A program made the translations under genes and the position numbers. The notes under the pieces were generated by a model, which did no database searches, was not told the DNA's origin, and saw only the letters and a list, made by a program, of their open reading frames with translations. From Scatavimonas merdipullorum (GTDB lineage Bacteria; Bacillota; Clostridia; Oscillospirales; Acutalibacteraceae), in NCBI GenBank assembly GCA_018712865.1, contig DVGH01000046.1, forward strand, positions 1-64,000: a stretch of DNA of 64,000 nucleotides, written 5' to 3'. This document shows positions 1 through 7,878 of this stretch, piece after piece. Position 1 is the first letter of the stretch, and every line of letters begins with the position of its first letter.

Positions 1-181
1 AACGCCAGGTTTCGTTTTAGTGTGGCAGGAGCAACACGGGAAAGGTTTCTACCTTTTGGATAAAACTCTCGAAGAAGGCCATTCAGATTTTCGTTGGTGC
101 CTTTCTGCCAGGCACAATAGGGATCGGCAAACGAAAAAGCTGTTTTACAAAAGCGTTTCAGTAACTGTAAAAGGGCTGTTC
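1..181 (-). pseudogene. IS30-family transposase fragment, cut by the window edge
   Basis: Read on the minus strand this stretch encodes FADPYCAWQKGTNEN followed by NGLLREFYPKG, the conserved C-terminal part of the IS30-family DDE transposase around its catalytic glutamate. The match begins near base 131 and runs off the left edge. Upstream (towards the amylase) the frame stays open for some codons without recognisable transposase sequence and then meets the amylase stop, so the 5' two thirds of the gene are absent here. This indicates a truncated remnant, although the 3' end cannot be seen. I see no terminal inverted repeat in the window. Confidence 0.75.
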
Positions 182-182
182 G

Positions 183-3100
183 TTAAAAAATTTTCCCAAT
201 TTCGTCGTTTATGGTAATTCTTGAAAAATATTGCTGGACGATAAGGATGTCGGCCAGATTAACCTCGCCGCTTCTGTTGACATCGGCGCTTAAGACCTGC
301 AGCGGTGTGAACTGGACTTTATTTGAAAGATACATTTGCATATAAAGCACGTCGTCCAGCGAAATTTTTAAATCCCCGTTGCTGTCACCAAGCATATATT
401 TTTCTCCTTCAGGGACGGTAGGGGTTGTCGGGTCGTCTTCATCGTCCGGGTCCGTGGGGGCGGTTGGGCGAATGGGATCCGAGCCGATATATTCTGCCCA
501 TTTCCCGTCCTGATAGATCATCGACGTGCCGGAAAGCTGCATGCCGGGTTCTTCCTGTCCGGGGATTTGCGGACCGTCCATACCAGCTGTGAACAGAACA
601 CAGCAGTTGTCTTCAAATTCTTCCGGGACCTCGTAGCTGTAAAGATTATCGTTTTCTTTTGTCATCAATTCACCAGGCCATGGCGCGTTTTCCGGAACTG
701 CCACGCTGGAAGAAAGAACCCTTGCAGTTGTGGACATTGTGTGGATGGCCATAGCGGCGGCATCCCAGGCGTTGGCGTTGTACTTGCCGTCTGTCTGGGT
801 ACCGTCAAGCCAATAGCCCTCGGCACCAAGCGAAAGGTCGACCGTTTGCGCGCTGCCGTTATTAAATACAACGCTGGTTGCACCGGAGGGGATATCGATC
901 TGATAATTTCCCTTACCTTCAAAATTGCTTTCAAACCACGTCATGTTGGAACCGGGCCATTCTGCGCCGCAGGTGCCGCTTTCGTTAAAGAAATAAGCGT
1001 TGACATTACCCCAGCCAAGGCTGTCTGTAAATTTGATCGTACCGGAAAAGCCCCCACCGCCGGTATTTCCGCCGGAATCGCCGCCCATGGCGGCGGCATC
1101 CCAGGCGTTGGCGTTGTACTTGCCGTCTGTCTGAGAACCGTCAAGCCAATAGCCCTCGGCACCAAGCGAAAGGTCGACCGTTTGCGCGCTGCCGTTATTA
1201 AATACAACGCTGGTTGCACCGGAGGGGATATCGATCTGATAATTTCCCCTACCTTCAAAATTGTCTTCAAACCACGTCATGTTGGAACCGGGCCATTCTG
1301 CGCCGCAGGTGCCGCTTTCGTTAAAGAAATAGGCGTTGACATTACCCCAGCCAAGGCTGTCTGTAAATTTAATGGTATTTGAAAAACCACCGCCGGTATT
1401 TCCGCCGGAATCGCCGCCGCCAATATCGTCTCCACCGCTGCTGCCGGTGTTTTTATAGATATAGCAGTAAACCTGGCTCCAGCCCTCCTGACTGTTGTCA
1501 AAATATACGCGGGTAACGGCGTTGGGATCTTTTTTAAAGAATGTGTAGGTTTCTTCTGTTGTGGCCGCACCATCAGTAGCTGTGACCTTCAGTGTGATTT
1601 CTGTGTTAACAGGTACGTTTTTTCCGATTGTGACCGTTGTATCGCCACGGTATGTTTGCACAGCGCCGTTATCGATTTGATACGTGCCGGAGGTGGCGTT
1701 GGAAAGGCCAAGGCTTACTTTGAGCGTATCTGTGCGGAACGTAAATTTACCGTCTTCCGGACTTACCGTATTTTTGGGCTCTGTGACCGCATTATATACA
1801 ACGGCGATGCCCGTACTGCCAATTTGTCCTTTGATTTGTCCGCCCGAAACGGTAAACGTATTGCCGGAAATCTGGTCTGTGTATGTGCCGTCTTTCATTT
1901 TATTGGCTTTTACGTTTACAGAGGCGGAGTTACCGCTTACGTTTACCAAAACAACGCCGCTTGTACCGCGCTCGTTATAGGCAATACTGCCGCTGGAGGC
2001 CAGATATTCGGATTCTCCGCTAAAATAGTTGTGGAACTGGTTAACAGCGGTGACCTCTTTGCTTTTCCACTGGGTAGATTCGATGTTTCCAAGCGTGCCG
2101 CCGCGATATCCTCTTGAGCGTGCATAATAAAGTGCCGTTGCGCCGTTTCTTGAACCGACCATGGCCCACGCCTTGTTGATGTTTGCATCGCTTACGCCGG
2201 TTGATTCTCTTGATTCGTTGGAATAGGTGTCGTGCGATTCGGCCCACAAGACAATTTTGCTTGCGGATTGTCCCGTATTGTAATGCGGCGTTGCCGCGCC
2301 GGAGGCATTTCCGCCTGCCACAGCGCTGCGGATGTTATTGCCGGTTGTGTTGTCCGTAATGCTCATGTATTTTGTATAGGAGCCGTAGCTGCGGCCGCTT
2401 CCGGGAGTGTTGAGGATTTCGCCGTAGTTGTACAGCTCATCGTATGTTCCCTTTGAAGCGTAGTACGATTTTGCAGCGTTCAGCACATTGGGCCAGAACT
2501 GGCTGCCGTTTGCGCCGTCGTCCGGCGTTTCAATATGTTTTGCAGCGTCCCACCGGAACCCGTCGGCACCGTTATCTATGCATTCCTTGAGAAAAGAAAT
2601 CACCCTGTTTTGCACTCTGCTGTCCTCTGTTCGGAGGTCTGGCATGCCAATCTGGCCTTTTACCACGTTATAAGCGTTTCCATCGTGTTGGTTTCCTTCG
2701 TTGTGGAACAGCCAGTTGTTTGCAATTTCGGGCTCATACTGGTATGCCCTGTCGCAAAGGTTCGTCCAGTCGGTTCTGTTTCCCAGATGGTTTGCGACAA
2801 CGTCTACAATAATGCGGATTCCGTATTTATGAGCTTCATCGCACATTGCTTTAAAGTCCGCTTTATTGCCAAGCGCGCTTCCGCCGGTGTTGTCAATGGT
2901 AAAGCCGGCCGGCTGGTAAAATACCCACCAGTTTCCAACGCTTACATTCTTTGTGTTTTCCTTGGCAATCTGGATAGGTGACGTTTGGATTGCGGTGTAG
3001 CCGCTTTCCGCAATCGTTTTCATCTGTGCTTTGATGTTGTTGAACGACCAGTTCCAGGCGTGCAGGATAACACCTTCCTGAACGCTGTCTGCAAGGCCAT

Positions 3101-3224
3101 AGTCCGCAGCAGCGGCGGGTTCGGTGTACTCCACGGCTGCGTTTACCGGCACAGCGGGGAGCACAAAGATGCTGACTGCCATGCAAAGCGTGACAATCAG
3201 ACTAAGGGTTTTTTTCAAAATCAT
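183..3224 (-). CDS. Secreted alpha-amylase (GH13) with starch-binding modules and a dockerin
   Basis: Hydrolyses alpha-1,4 bonds of starch outside the cell. A signal peptide (MILKKTLSLIVTLCMAVSIF) is followed by a GH13 catalytic region (about residues 45-460) with the beta4 nucleophile motif GFRWDAAKH and the transition-state motif WAESHD. Next comes an all-beta spacer, then CBM26-like starch-binding sequence containing two almost identical 112-residue modules, then an acidic Thr/Pro linker and a C-terminal dockerin with two calcium loops (DSNGDLKISLDD and DVNRSGEVNLAD). Dockerins dock enzymes onto cohesin scaffoldins, as in amylosomes. Three ATG codons lie in a row (3230, 3227, 3224). GGAGG sits directly against the first and 7 bases from the third, so 3224 is the probable start. 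No terminator is seen between the stop and the IS30 fragment. Confidence 0.93.
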   Translation of the reverse strand: MILKKTLSLIVTLCMAVSIFVLPAVPVNAAVEYTEPAAAADYGLADSVQEGVILHAWNWSFNNIKAQMKTIAESGYTAIQTSPIQIAKENTKNVSVGNWWVFYQPAGFTIDNTGGSALGNKADFKAMCDEAHKYGIRIIVDVVANHLGNRTDWTNLCDRAYQYEPEIANNWLFHNEGNQHDGNAYNVVKGQIGMPDLRTEDSRVQNRVISFLKECIDNGADGFRWDAAKHIETPDDGANGSQFWPNVLNAAKSYYASKGTYDELYNYGEILNTPGSGRSYGSYTKYMSITDNTTGNNIRSAVAGGNASGAATPHYNTGQSASKIVLWAESHDTYSNESRESTGVSDANINKAWAMVGSRNGATALYYARSRGYRGGTLGNIESTQWKSKEVTAVNQFHNYFSGESEYLASSGSIAYNERGTSGVVLVNVSGNSASVNVKANKMKDGTYTDQISGNTFTVSGGQIKGQIGSTGIAVVYNAVTEPKNTVSPEDGKFTFRTDTLKVSLGLSNATSGTYQIDNGAVQTYRGDTTVTIGKNVPVNTEITLKVTATDGAATTEETYTFFKKDPNAVTRVYFDNSQEGWSQVYCYIYKNTGSSGGDDIGGGDSGGNTGGGFSNTIKFTDSLGWGNVNAYFFNESGTCGAEWPGSNMTWFEDNFEGRGNYQIDIPSGATSVVFNNGSAQTVDLSLGAEGYWLDGSQTDGKYNANAWDAAAMGGDSGGNTGGGGFSGTIKFTDSLGWGNVNAYFFNESGTCGAEWPGSNMTWFESNFEGKGNYQIDIPSGATSVVFNNGSAQTVDLSLGAEGYWLDGTQTDGKYNANAWDAAAMAIHTMSTTARVLSSSVAVPENAPWPGELMTKENDNLYSYEVPEEFEDNCCVLFTAGMDGPQIPGQEEPGMQLSGTSMIYQDGKWAEYIGSDPIRPTAPTDPDDEDDPTTPTVPEGEKYMLGDSNGDLKISLDDVLYMQMYLSNKVQFTPLQVLSADVNRSGEVNLADILIVQQYFSRITINDEIGKIF
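752..1420 (-). repeat. Tandem internal duplication, 336-bp period, inside the amylase gene
   Basis: Bases 752-1087 and 1088 to about 1420 are direct repeats in register with the reading frame (112 codons each), differing at only a few positions. Each copy encodes a Gly-rich linker (GGDSGGNTGGG) and a module beginning TIKFTDSLGWGNVNAYFF and ending YNANAWDAAAM. Such identity at DNA level points to a recent or recombination-maintained duplication. Confidence 0.95.
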
Positions 3225-3454
3225 CATCATTCCTCCATTATTTCAAGATAAATCCTTATTTTTAGAATAGCATGTTTTATTTTGCATTTAAATTGATTAT
3301 ATTTACAAACTTTTTAGTTTTTATTAGTAAAAATCACTATAACTTATTATGTAAACACTTTTTTCTTATAGGGGTTATTAAAAGCAAAATAAACAAATTT
3401 CTTTATAATAATACAAAATTCGCGCAGTAAAGCGGGTGAAAAACGCCTTTTTTA

Positions 3455-3486
3455 TAAAAAAAGCGTTCCAGCTTTGGCTGGAACGC
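3455..3486 (-). terminator. Rho-independent terminator after the DUF4130 gene
   Basis: A 10-bp perfect stem GCGTTCCAGC/GCTGGAACGC with a 4-base loop lies at 3463-3486. On the minus strand it is followed by a run of seven T, 40 bases after the stop at 3529. The rest of 3231-3528 is AT-rich amylase upstream sequence in which I cannot assign a convincing promoter. Confidence 0.9.
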
Positions 3487-3528
3487 ATAAAAATTATATA
3501 GGCAAAGATGGTTTACGAAAGCTTCTAT

Positions 3529-4359
3529 TTAAAATCGTTTAGATAGGGCGTTTGTTTGATTACCAGCACCGCTGTTTTTAGCACCCTGTTTTGAAAAATC
3601 TGGTTTTCTTCTGTTGCAGAATTCGGTCATTACATCCCAATAGCGTTTGGGCATATGCGCCATACGGCATTTGGGATTATACCGTTCCTTTATAGCGATG
3701 GCATCGTAATATTCACACCAAAGGTCGCGGTACAGTTGTTCTTCTTTGTCCGGTGCTTCCATTACAAAAGAATCGACCGGTACAATGGCCGACTGTCCGG
3801 GCCGGTAGACCAACGCCATACCGTGTGTTGCATCGTAGATCAGGAAAGCTTCCCCGGAGTACCGGTCTGTAAAATGCGGCGCGATAAGCGGAAGCACCTG
3901 GTTGCGCGGCTGGATTATGCTTGCCAGGACCTGTCCGGATGCGGAGAAACGGATAAACTGCTTATATCTGTGGCTTTCGTTTAACAAATGCCGCTGGGCT
4001 TTTAGTAAGATGGAGACGGTATCGTCTGCAAGGCAGCGCAGTATATCGGCTCCTATGGAAAAGCCCTGCTGCAGAAATTGAAGCATGTAAAGCTCTTTTT
4101 GTTCTAAAAAGCTTAAATAGACGTTTTCCACCAGCCAGAGGGCTTCGCGCGATAGTTTCTGACAGATGCCGCGGCGTACGCGCCCTGCCTTTTTTAAATC
4201 TGTGTGAATGGAGCGGACAGGCCCGAGCGTAAGCTGCGGCGCGTGCATGGCGTGTATGCCAAGCGGCGTTTCCTTTTTTTGAAAGCTTTCAAATACGCAA
4301 CAAAAAAAGCCGTCCAGCGTGCCGTCATATTCATACGTTACGTTCCCGCATGCAAACAT
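3529..4359 (-). CDS. Putative DNA metabolism/repair protein, DUF4130 (TIGR03915 family)
   Basis: The N-terminus (VTYEYDGTLDGFFCCVFE) is the hallmark of the TIGR03915/DUF4130 family, which is almost always encoded beside a TIGR03916 radical SAM protein, as it is here. The two genes overlap by 22 bases, so translation is probably coupled. Members have been likened to a uracil-DNA-glycosylase-type module, but no activity is established to my knowledge. At 276 residues it has the usual length. The C-terminal tail (QGAKNSGAGNQTNALSKRF) is low-complexity and basic. It is co-transcribed with its partner from the promoter at 5679-5708 and ends at a strong terminator. Confidence 0.8.
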   Translation of the reverse strand: MFACGNVTYEYDGTLDGFFCCVFESFQKKETPLGIHAMHAPQLTLGPVRSIHTDLKKAGRVRRGICQKLSREALWLVENVYLSFLEQKELYMLQFLQQGFSIGADILRCLADDTVSILLKAQRHLLNESHRYKQFIRFSASGQVLASIIQPRNQVLPLIAPHFTDRYSGEAFLIYDATHGMALVYRPGQSAIVPVDSFVMEAPDKEEQLYRDLWCEYYDAIAIKERYNPKCRMAHMPKRYWDVMTEFCNRRKPDFSKQGAKNSGAGNQTNALSKRF

Positions 4360-5654
4360 GCGCAGGCCTCCTCTATCTCAGAGCTGTTTTTAGGGAAGAG
4401 GCTGAGCTGTTCATGCTGCACAGGCAGCTGCCGGCGCATGAGGTCCAGCCCCTGCTGGGAAATGAGGCTGCGCAAAATGCTGTCCTGCGTGACGCGCAGG
4501 CCTTCATTGCATTTACCGCCTACGGTAATAAAGTACTGCGCCCGTTTAAGCACAACGCCCATTTTTTTCAGACCGCTGTAGCTTAAAGGAGCGGCTTTCC
4601 GGGCGGTTATGATTCGTTTGGCGCTTGTAACGCCGATCCCCGGTACGCGCAGCAGTTCCCTGTACGGTGCGCGTGTTACTTCGATAGGGTACTGTTCCAT
4701 ATGGTTGAGTGCCCAGTTGCATTTGGGGTCGACCAGCGGGTTTAAGCTTTGGTGGCGTTCGTCAAGCAGCTCGTCTGCCTCAAAGCCGTAATAACGCAAT
4801 AGCCAGTCGGCCTGATAAAGGCGGTGCTCCCGCAAAAGCGGCGGCGGCGTGCCGGCGGCGGGGAGCAGAGGATTGGAGGAGACCGGCATATAAGCAGAGA
4901 AAAACACGCGTTTGAGCTGGTACTTTTTATAAAGCGCGCTGCTCAGTTTTAAAATTTGATAATCGGTGTCCGGCGTAGCGCCGATGATCATCTGCGTGCT
5001 TTGTCCGGCCGGGGCAAAACGCGGCGCATGGCGGTATTGTGCCAGCTCATGCTTGTTTTCACGCAGTCTGCCGCTGATAAAGCCCATAGGGGTTAAAATG
5101 GAATTTTTGGATTTGTCGGGCGCCAGCAGGCGCAAGCTTTTCTGGCTTGGCAGCTCAATATTGACGCTCATACGGTCAACCAGCATCCCCAGCCGGGTCA
5201 GCAGCGCCTGATCTGCGCCGGGAATGGCTTTTGCATGGATGTAGCCGTAAAAGTGGTAGGTATGCCGCAAAAGCTCAACCGTTTTTATGAGCTGTTCGCA
5301 GGTGTAGTCGGGGCTTTTTATTACGCCGGAGCTTAAAAAGAGGCCTTCTATATAATTGCGCCGGTAAAACTGTATGGTAAGCTCGGCCAGCTCGCGCGGC
5401 GTGAAAGCGGCGCGCGGAAGATCGTTACTGCGCCGGTTGATGCAGTAAGCGCAGTCATAAATGCAAATATTGGTCATGAGCACTTTAAGCAGAGACACGC
5501 AGCGTCCGTCGGCAGAAAAGGTATGGCAAATGCCGCAGCCGGCGGCATTGCCTATGCCGCGCCGCCCGTTTTTTCTGTTGATTCCACTGGAGGTGCAGGC
5601 TACGTCGTACTTGGCGCTGTCGGTTAAAATCTTAAGCTTATCGAGCAGTTCCAA
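4338..5654 (-). CDS. Putative DNA modification/repair radical SAM protein (TIGR03916 family)
   Basis: Radical SAM enzyme of 438 residues with the 4Fe-4S/SAM motif CIYDCAYC (C64, C68, C71) preceded by further conserved cysteines (C20, C40, C43, C52) that could hold another metal centre. A C-terminal helix-hairpin-helix (LLRVPGIGVTSAKRIITARK, residues 334-353) implies nucleic-acid binding. Family knowledge links it to DNA modification or repair through association with DUF4130, but the substrate is unknown. Start choice: the frame is open to a TTG at 5708, which is itself the -35 box of the promoter. The TTG at 5654 sits about 8 bases after AGGAGG and gives the family N-terminus (ELLDKLKIL). 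Confidence 0.85.
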   Translation of the reverse strand: MELLDKLKILTDSAKYDVACTSSGINRKNGRRGIGNAAGCGICHTFSADGRCVSLLKVLMTNICIYDCAYCINRRSNDLPRAAFTPRELAELTIQFYRRNYIEGLFLSSGVIKSPDYTCEQLIKTVELLRHTYHFYGYIHAKAIPGADQALLTRLGMLVDRMSVNIELPSQKSLRLLAPDKSKNSILTPMGFISGRLRENKHELAQYRHAPRFAPAGQSTQMIIGATPDTDYQILKLSSALYKKYQLKRVFFSAYMPVSSNPLLPAAGTPPPLLREHRLYQADWLLRYYGFEADELLDERHQSLNPLVDPKCNWALNHMEQYPIEVTRAPYRELLRVPGIGVTSAKRIITARKAAPLSYSGLKKMGVVLKRAQYFITVGGKCNEGLRVTQDSILRSLISQQGLDLMRRQLPVQHEQLSLFPKNSSEIEEACACLHAGT

Positions 5655-5678
5655 CTTACATCCCTCCTGACATGTTTT

Positions 5679-5708
5679 AGTATACACCAGAACAAATGTT
5701 TTCGTCAA
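5679..5708 (-). promoter_or_regulatory. Sigma-A promoter for the radical SAM/DUF4130 pair
   Basis: Minus strand TTGACG (5708-5703), 18-base spacer, TATACT (5684-5679). The predicted transcript starts only about 18 bases before the TTG start codon at 5654, just enough to include AGGAGG. Confidence 0.75.
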
Positions 5709-5803
5709 GAAAAATCGAACAAATGTTTAAATTTGGGCGAGGTAAAAGTAAGAAGCATGGCGTTATCAAAGTTTGTACAAACAAAGGGGCTTCTATTTTT
5801 TTG

Positions 5804-5833
5804 TTGCAGGCGCGGTAGATCGTATGGTACAAT
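5804..5833 (+). promoter_or_regulatory. Probable promoter of the Tim44-domain gene
   Basis: TTGCAG (5804-5809), 18-base spacer, TACAAT (5828-5833), about 33 bases before the ATG at 5867. Confidence 0.55.
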
Positions 5834-5866
5834 AAAAACACATTTACGAGGAAATGGGGGTTCTGT

Positions 5867-6892
5867 ATGAGGAGACGGCTTGTTGCAGTTTTTTTGTCTG
5901 TATGTGTGGTATGCTTTCTGACTGCGGCCGGTTGTATGGGAGCAGGTGCTTTGCAGGCAAGACCGCTTGATGTGGGCAATTACAATGATTACGGCGGCGG
6001 CAACTATGGCGGCGGTTACGATGGCGGAAATTACGGCGGAGATTACGGCGGCGGAGTGATTTTCTTTGGAGGGGATGACGATGGCGACGGCTCCGGCGGA
6101 GGCGGCGGGATTGGTATAGTTGTGGCCATATTTGTCTTGCTGGTTGTGCTGATCCTTGTATTTGACAAGATGAAAAAGGCAAAGCGCCCGCCTGAAGGAT
6201 CGGGCAGTATACCGGTGCAGCAGCCGCAAAACCACGAGGCAAGCATAATACCTGCGATTACGCAAATTGACCCGAACTTCAGCAACGATAAATTTATAGC
6301 GTGGACCAAGGAAGTGTTTATTACGCTGCAGCAGGCGTGGACGGCGCGTGACTGGTCAAAAATCCGCCCGTTTGAAAAGGAAGAGCTTTTCCGGCAGCAT
6401 GAGATGCAGCTGCAGGAATATATCAATTTGAAGCGGATTAATAGGATTGAGCGAATTAACATCCGGCAGGCATATTTACACAAATATGTGCGCGACAGCC
6501 AATACGAATACCTGACGGTATACATGTCTACGCGTATGGTAGACTATATTATAGACGAACAGACCCGCAAGGTTCTAAAGGGAGACCCCAATACAGATTG
6601 TTATTTGGATTATGTGCTTACGTTTATGCGTAAAACAGGGGTAAAAACAAAGGATGCGGCCAGCACCGCCGTTTCCAGGTCGTGTCCGCACTGTGGCGCG
6701 CCGATGCAGGTTACAAGCGCAGGCAAGTGTGAATATTGCGGCAGTATTATTACCACCGGTGAATTTGATTGGGTGCTTGCAGAAATGGACGCAGTCAAAC
6801 CGGGGATCCACATAGATAATACAGGCGTTATCATTCAGGATAGCGGCACGCAGAGTAAAGAAGGCGAAAACAACGGCGATACGCCGCAGTAA
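5867..6892 (+). CDS. Membrane protein with Gly/Tyr/Asp-rich region, Tim44-like domain and zinc ribbon
   Basis: N-terminal signal sequence with a lipobox-like stretch (LTAAGC), then about 45 residues of low-complexity Gly/Tyr/Asp/Asn repeats (GGGNYGGGYDGGNYGG), one membrane segment (IGIVVAIFVLLVVLILVF, about residues 83-100), a Tim44-like domain (about 135-260) and a C-terminal zinc ribbon (CPHCG...CEYCG). Related proteins in Clostridia are annotated as Tim44-domain or zinc-ribbon transport proteins without known function. If the lipobox is processed, the Gly-rich part would be outside and the Tim44 domain inside the cell, an inference from the single transmembrane helix. A monocistronic unit ending at the hairpin at 6922-6951. 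Confidence 0.75.
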   Translation: MRRRLVAVFLSVCVVCFLTAAGCMGAGALQARPLDVGNYNDYGGGNYGGGYDGGNYGGDYGGGVIFFGGDDDGDGSGGGGGIGIVVAIFVLLVVLILVFDKMKKAKRPPEGSGSIPVQQPQNHEASIIPAITQIDPNFSNDKFIAWTKEVFITLQQAWTARDWSKIRPFEKEELFRQHEMQLQEYINLKRINRIERINIRQAYLHKYVRDSQYEYLTVYMSTRMVDYIIDEQTRKVLKGDPNTDCYLDYVLTFMRKTGVKTKDAASTAVSRSCPHCGAPMQVTSAGKCEYCGSIITTGEFDWVLAEMDAVKPGIHIDNTGVIIQDSGTQSKEGENNGDTPQ

Positions 6893-6921
6893 ACAAGGAT
6901 TGTTTCCATATGGCGATCAGG

Positions 6922-6955
6922 CGCATTTGGCGGAAGCATTCGCCAAATGCGTTTT
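6922..6955 (+). terminator. Probable terminator
   Basis: 11-bp perfect stem CGCATTTGGCG/CGCCAAATGCG with an 8-base loop and a short TTTT tail, 30 bases after the Tim44-domain gene. Confidence 0.7.
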
Positions 6956-6989
6956 CCATAAAAATGAAAAAAGGAAAGGATAGGGAAAT

Positions 6990-7853
6990 ATGCATATAAA
7001 AGATAAATTTCGCAAAGGGAAAACAGTCTTTTCTTTTGAGATTTTCCCACCAAAAAAAACAAGCCCGATTGAAACCATATACAACACATTGGAGCAGTTG
7101 GGCGATTTAAAGCCTGATTTTATCAGCGTAACCTATAGCGCAGGAGGCGGGGGCGCTGCGCAGACAAGCTGCGAGATTGCTTCGCGGATTAAAAATACTT
7201 ATGGAATAGAAGCTATGGCGCACTTGACTTGTCTGAACAATTCAAAAGAAGAGGTTCGGGCAATTTTGCAGGAACTGCGGGACAACCATATTGAAAATAT
7301 TTTGGCTTTGCGCGGCGACAGAAACCCGGACGTGCCGCCGAAAATGGATTTCTGCCATGCAAGCGATCTGGTGCGGTTTATCCGGGAATGCGACCCGGGT
7401 TTTGGAATTTCGGGCGCATGCTACCCGGAGGTACATATGGAGTCAAAGGATGGGGTTGAAGACATTCTGAACCTGCGCAAAAAAGTGGAAATGGGTGCGC
7501 AGCACCTGATCACACAACTGTTTTTTGACAACCAGAGCTTTTACCGCTTTCGTGAGCGATGCCAGATTGCAGGGATCAACGTGCCGATAGAGGCAGGCAT
7601 TATGCCGGTAGTCAACAGAAAACAGATCGAGCGCATGGTGTCTATCAGCGGTGCAAGCCTGCCTGTAAAATTTACGAAAATTATGCAGAAATATGGGGAA
7701 AACCCGGAAGCCATGCGCGACGCCGGAATTGCCTATGCAGTTGACCAGATTGTAGACCTGATTTCCAACGGCGTTGACGGCATACATCTGTATACCATGA
7801 ACAACCCATATGTTGCAAGGCGCATTAGTGAAAGCATAAAGACACTGCTTTAA
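6990..7853 (+). CDS. metF: Methylenetetrahydrofolate reductase
   Basis: Reduces 5,10-methylene-THF to 5-methyl-THF, the methyl donor for methionine synthase. The 287-residue protein has the family TIM-barrel landmarks FSFEIFPPKK (N-terminus), LTCLN, ILALRGD and the FAD-contacting GACYPEVH. First gene of a three-gene unit with a MetH reactivation domain and MetH, so substrate supply and use are encoded together. RBS AAGGAAAGGA precedes the ATG. No SAM riboswitch (S-box) or T-box could be recognised in the roughly 95-base gap upstream, so the control of this unit is not evident. A MetV-type partner is not encoded nearby. Confidence 0.95.
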   Translation: MHIKDKFRKGKTVFSFEIFPPKKTSPIETIYNTLEQLGDLKPDFISVTYSAGGGGAAQTSCEIASRIKNTYGIEAMAHLTCLNNSKEEVRAILQELRDNHIENILALRGDRNPDVPPKMDFCHASDLVRFIRECDPGFGISGACYPEVHMESKDGVEDILNLRKKVEMGAQHLITQLFFDNQSFYRFRERCQIAGINVPIEAGIMPVVNRKQIERMVSISGASLPVKFTKIMQKYGENPEAMRDAGIAYAVDQIVDLISNGVDGIHLYTMNNPYVARRISESIKTLL

Positions 7854-7878
7854 ATTTGTTTGTTGGGAGCCGATAGGA

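Noticed and set aside
567..1382. 271-codon open frame on the plus strand opposite the amylase repeats
   Set aside because: It is the mirror of the duplicated CBM coding sequence; it has no RBS, its internal repeat follows the amylase repeat and it resembles no protein.
3231..3460. Regulatory elements in the AT-rich region upstream of the amylase
   Set aside because: Many TATAAT-like strings occur in this AT-rich stretch, but none pairs with a convincing -35 at 16-18 bases, so no promoter is called.
6893..6989. SAM riboswitch upstream of metF
   Set aside because: The roughly 95-base gap holds only a simple terminator hairpin and an RBS; it is too short for an S-box and its core is absent.
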